The notes under the pieces are model-generated. The model did not search any database. It was given only the letters and a program-made list of their open reading frames with translations, and was not told the origin of the DNA. Shown here piece after piece: positions 5,839 to 5,856 of a stretch of 5,856 bases of DNA. A program made the translations under genes and the position numbers. How positions within the stretch are numbered: the first letter of the stretch is position 1; the number at the start of each line of letters is the position of its first letter. Source of the DNA: Candidatus Omnitrophota bacterium (GTDB lineage Bacteria; Omnitrophota; Gorgyraeia; Zapsychrales; Zapsychraceae); NCBI GenBank assembly GCA_018399915.1, contig JAGYNW010000137.1, forward strand, positions 1 to 5,856, written 5' to 3'.

Positions 5839-5856
5839 TTCTCTAAAATAAAAAAG

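Overview
The window is a gene-dense, co-directional stretch of bacterial chromosome. Six protein genes all lie on the minus strand, so transcription runs from high to low coordinates. Base composition is moderately AT-leaning. Starts are ATG, and four of the six have a well-placed purine-rich Shine-Dalgarno sequence. The content fits an anaerobic or microaerophilic Gram-negative-type bacterium: an Fe-S PurF-type protein, two flavoproteins, and c-di-GMP and phosphorelay signalling. No marker gene fixes the phylum, so I do not assign one. There are no RNA genes, CRISPR arrays, insertion sequences or transposases.

Right-hand block (5825 to 2545, in order of transcription). First is a PurF-like phosphoribosyltransferase whose phosphoribosyl and Fe-S features look intact. 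Its N-terminal glutaminase nucleophile is Ser instead of Cys, and most glutamine-binding motifs are gone. After a 113-base gap holding a long imperfect hairpin come a small nitroreductase-family flavoprotein, a flavoredoxin/flavin reductase-like FMN protein, and a single-domain chromate-transporter-family membrane protein. The last three are spaced by 27 and 39 bases and are probably one transcript. Shared redox or flavin chemistry is plausible, but a common pathway is not proven.

Left-hand block (2424 to 1). After a 120-base gap with a candidate promoter come two signalling genes 29 bases apart. The first is a response regulator with REC, GAF and HD-GYP domains, a predicted c-di-GMP phosphodiesterase. 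The second is a soluble hybrid histidine kinase (REC, then HisKA, then HATPase) cut off by the left edge of the window. The two proteins share a similar coiled-coil linker after their REC domains and look like a co-expressed signalling pair.

The points most worth a second look are the glutaminase-dead PurF-like protein with its extra Cys-rich tail, the C7 tract at the end of the flavoredoxin gene (a one-base change would couple it to the transporter start), and the hairpin downstream of the PurF-like gene.
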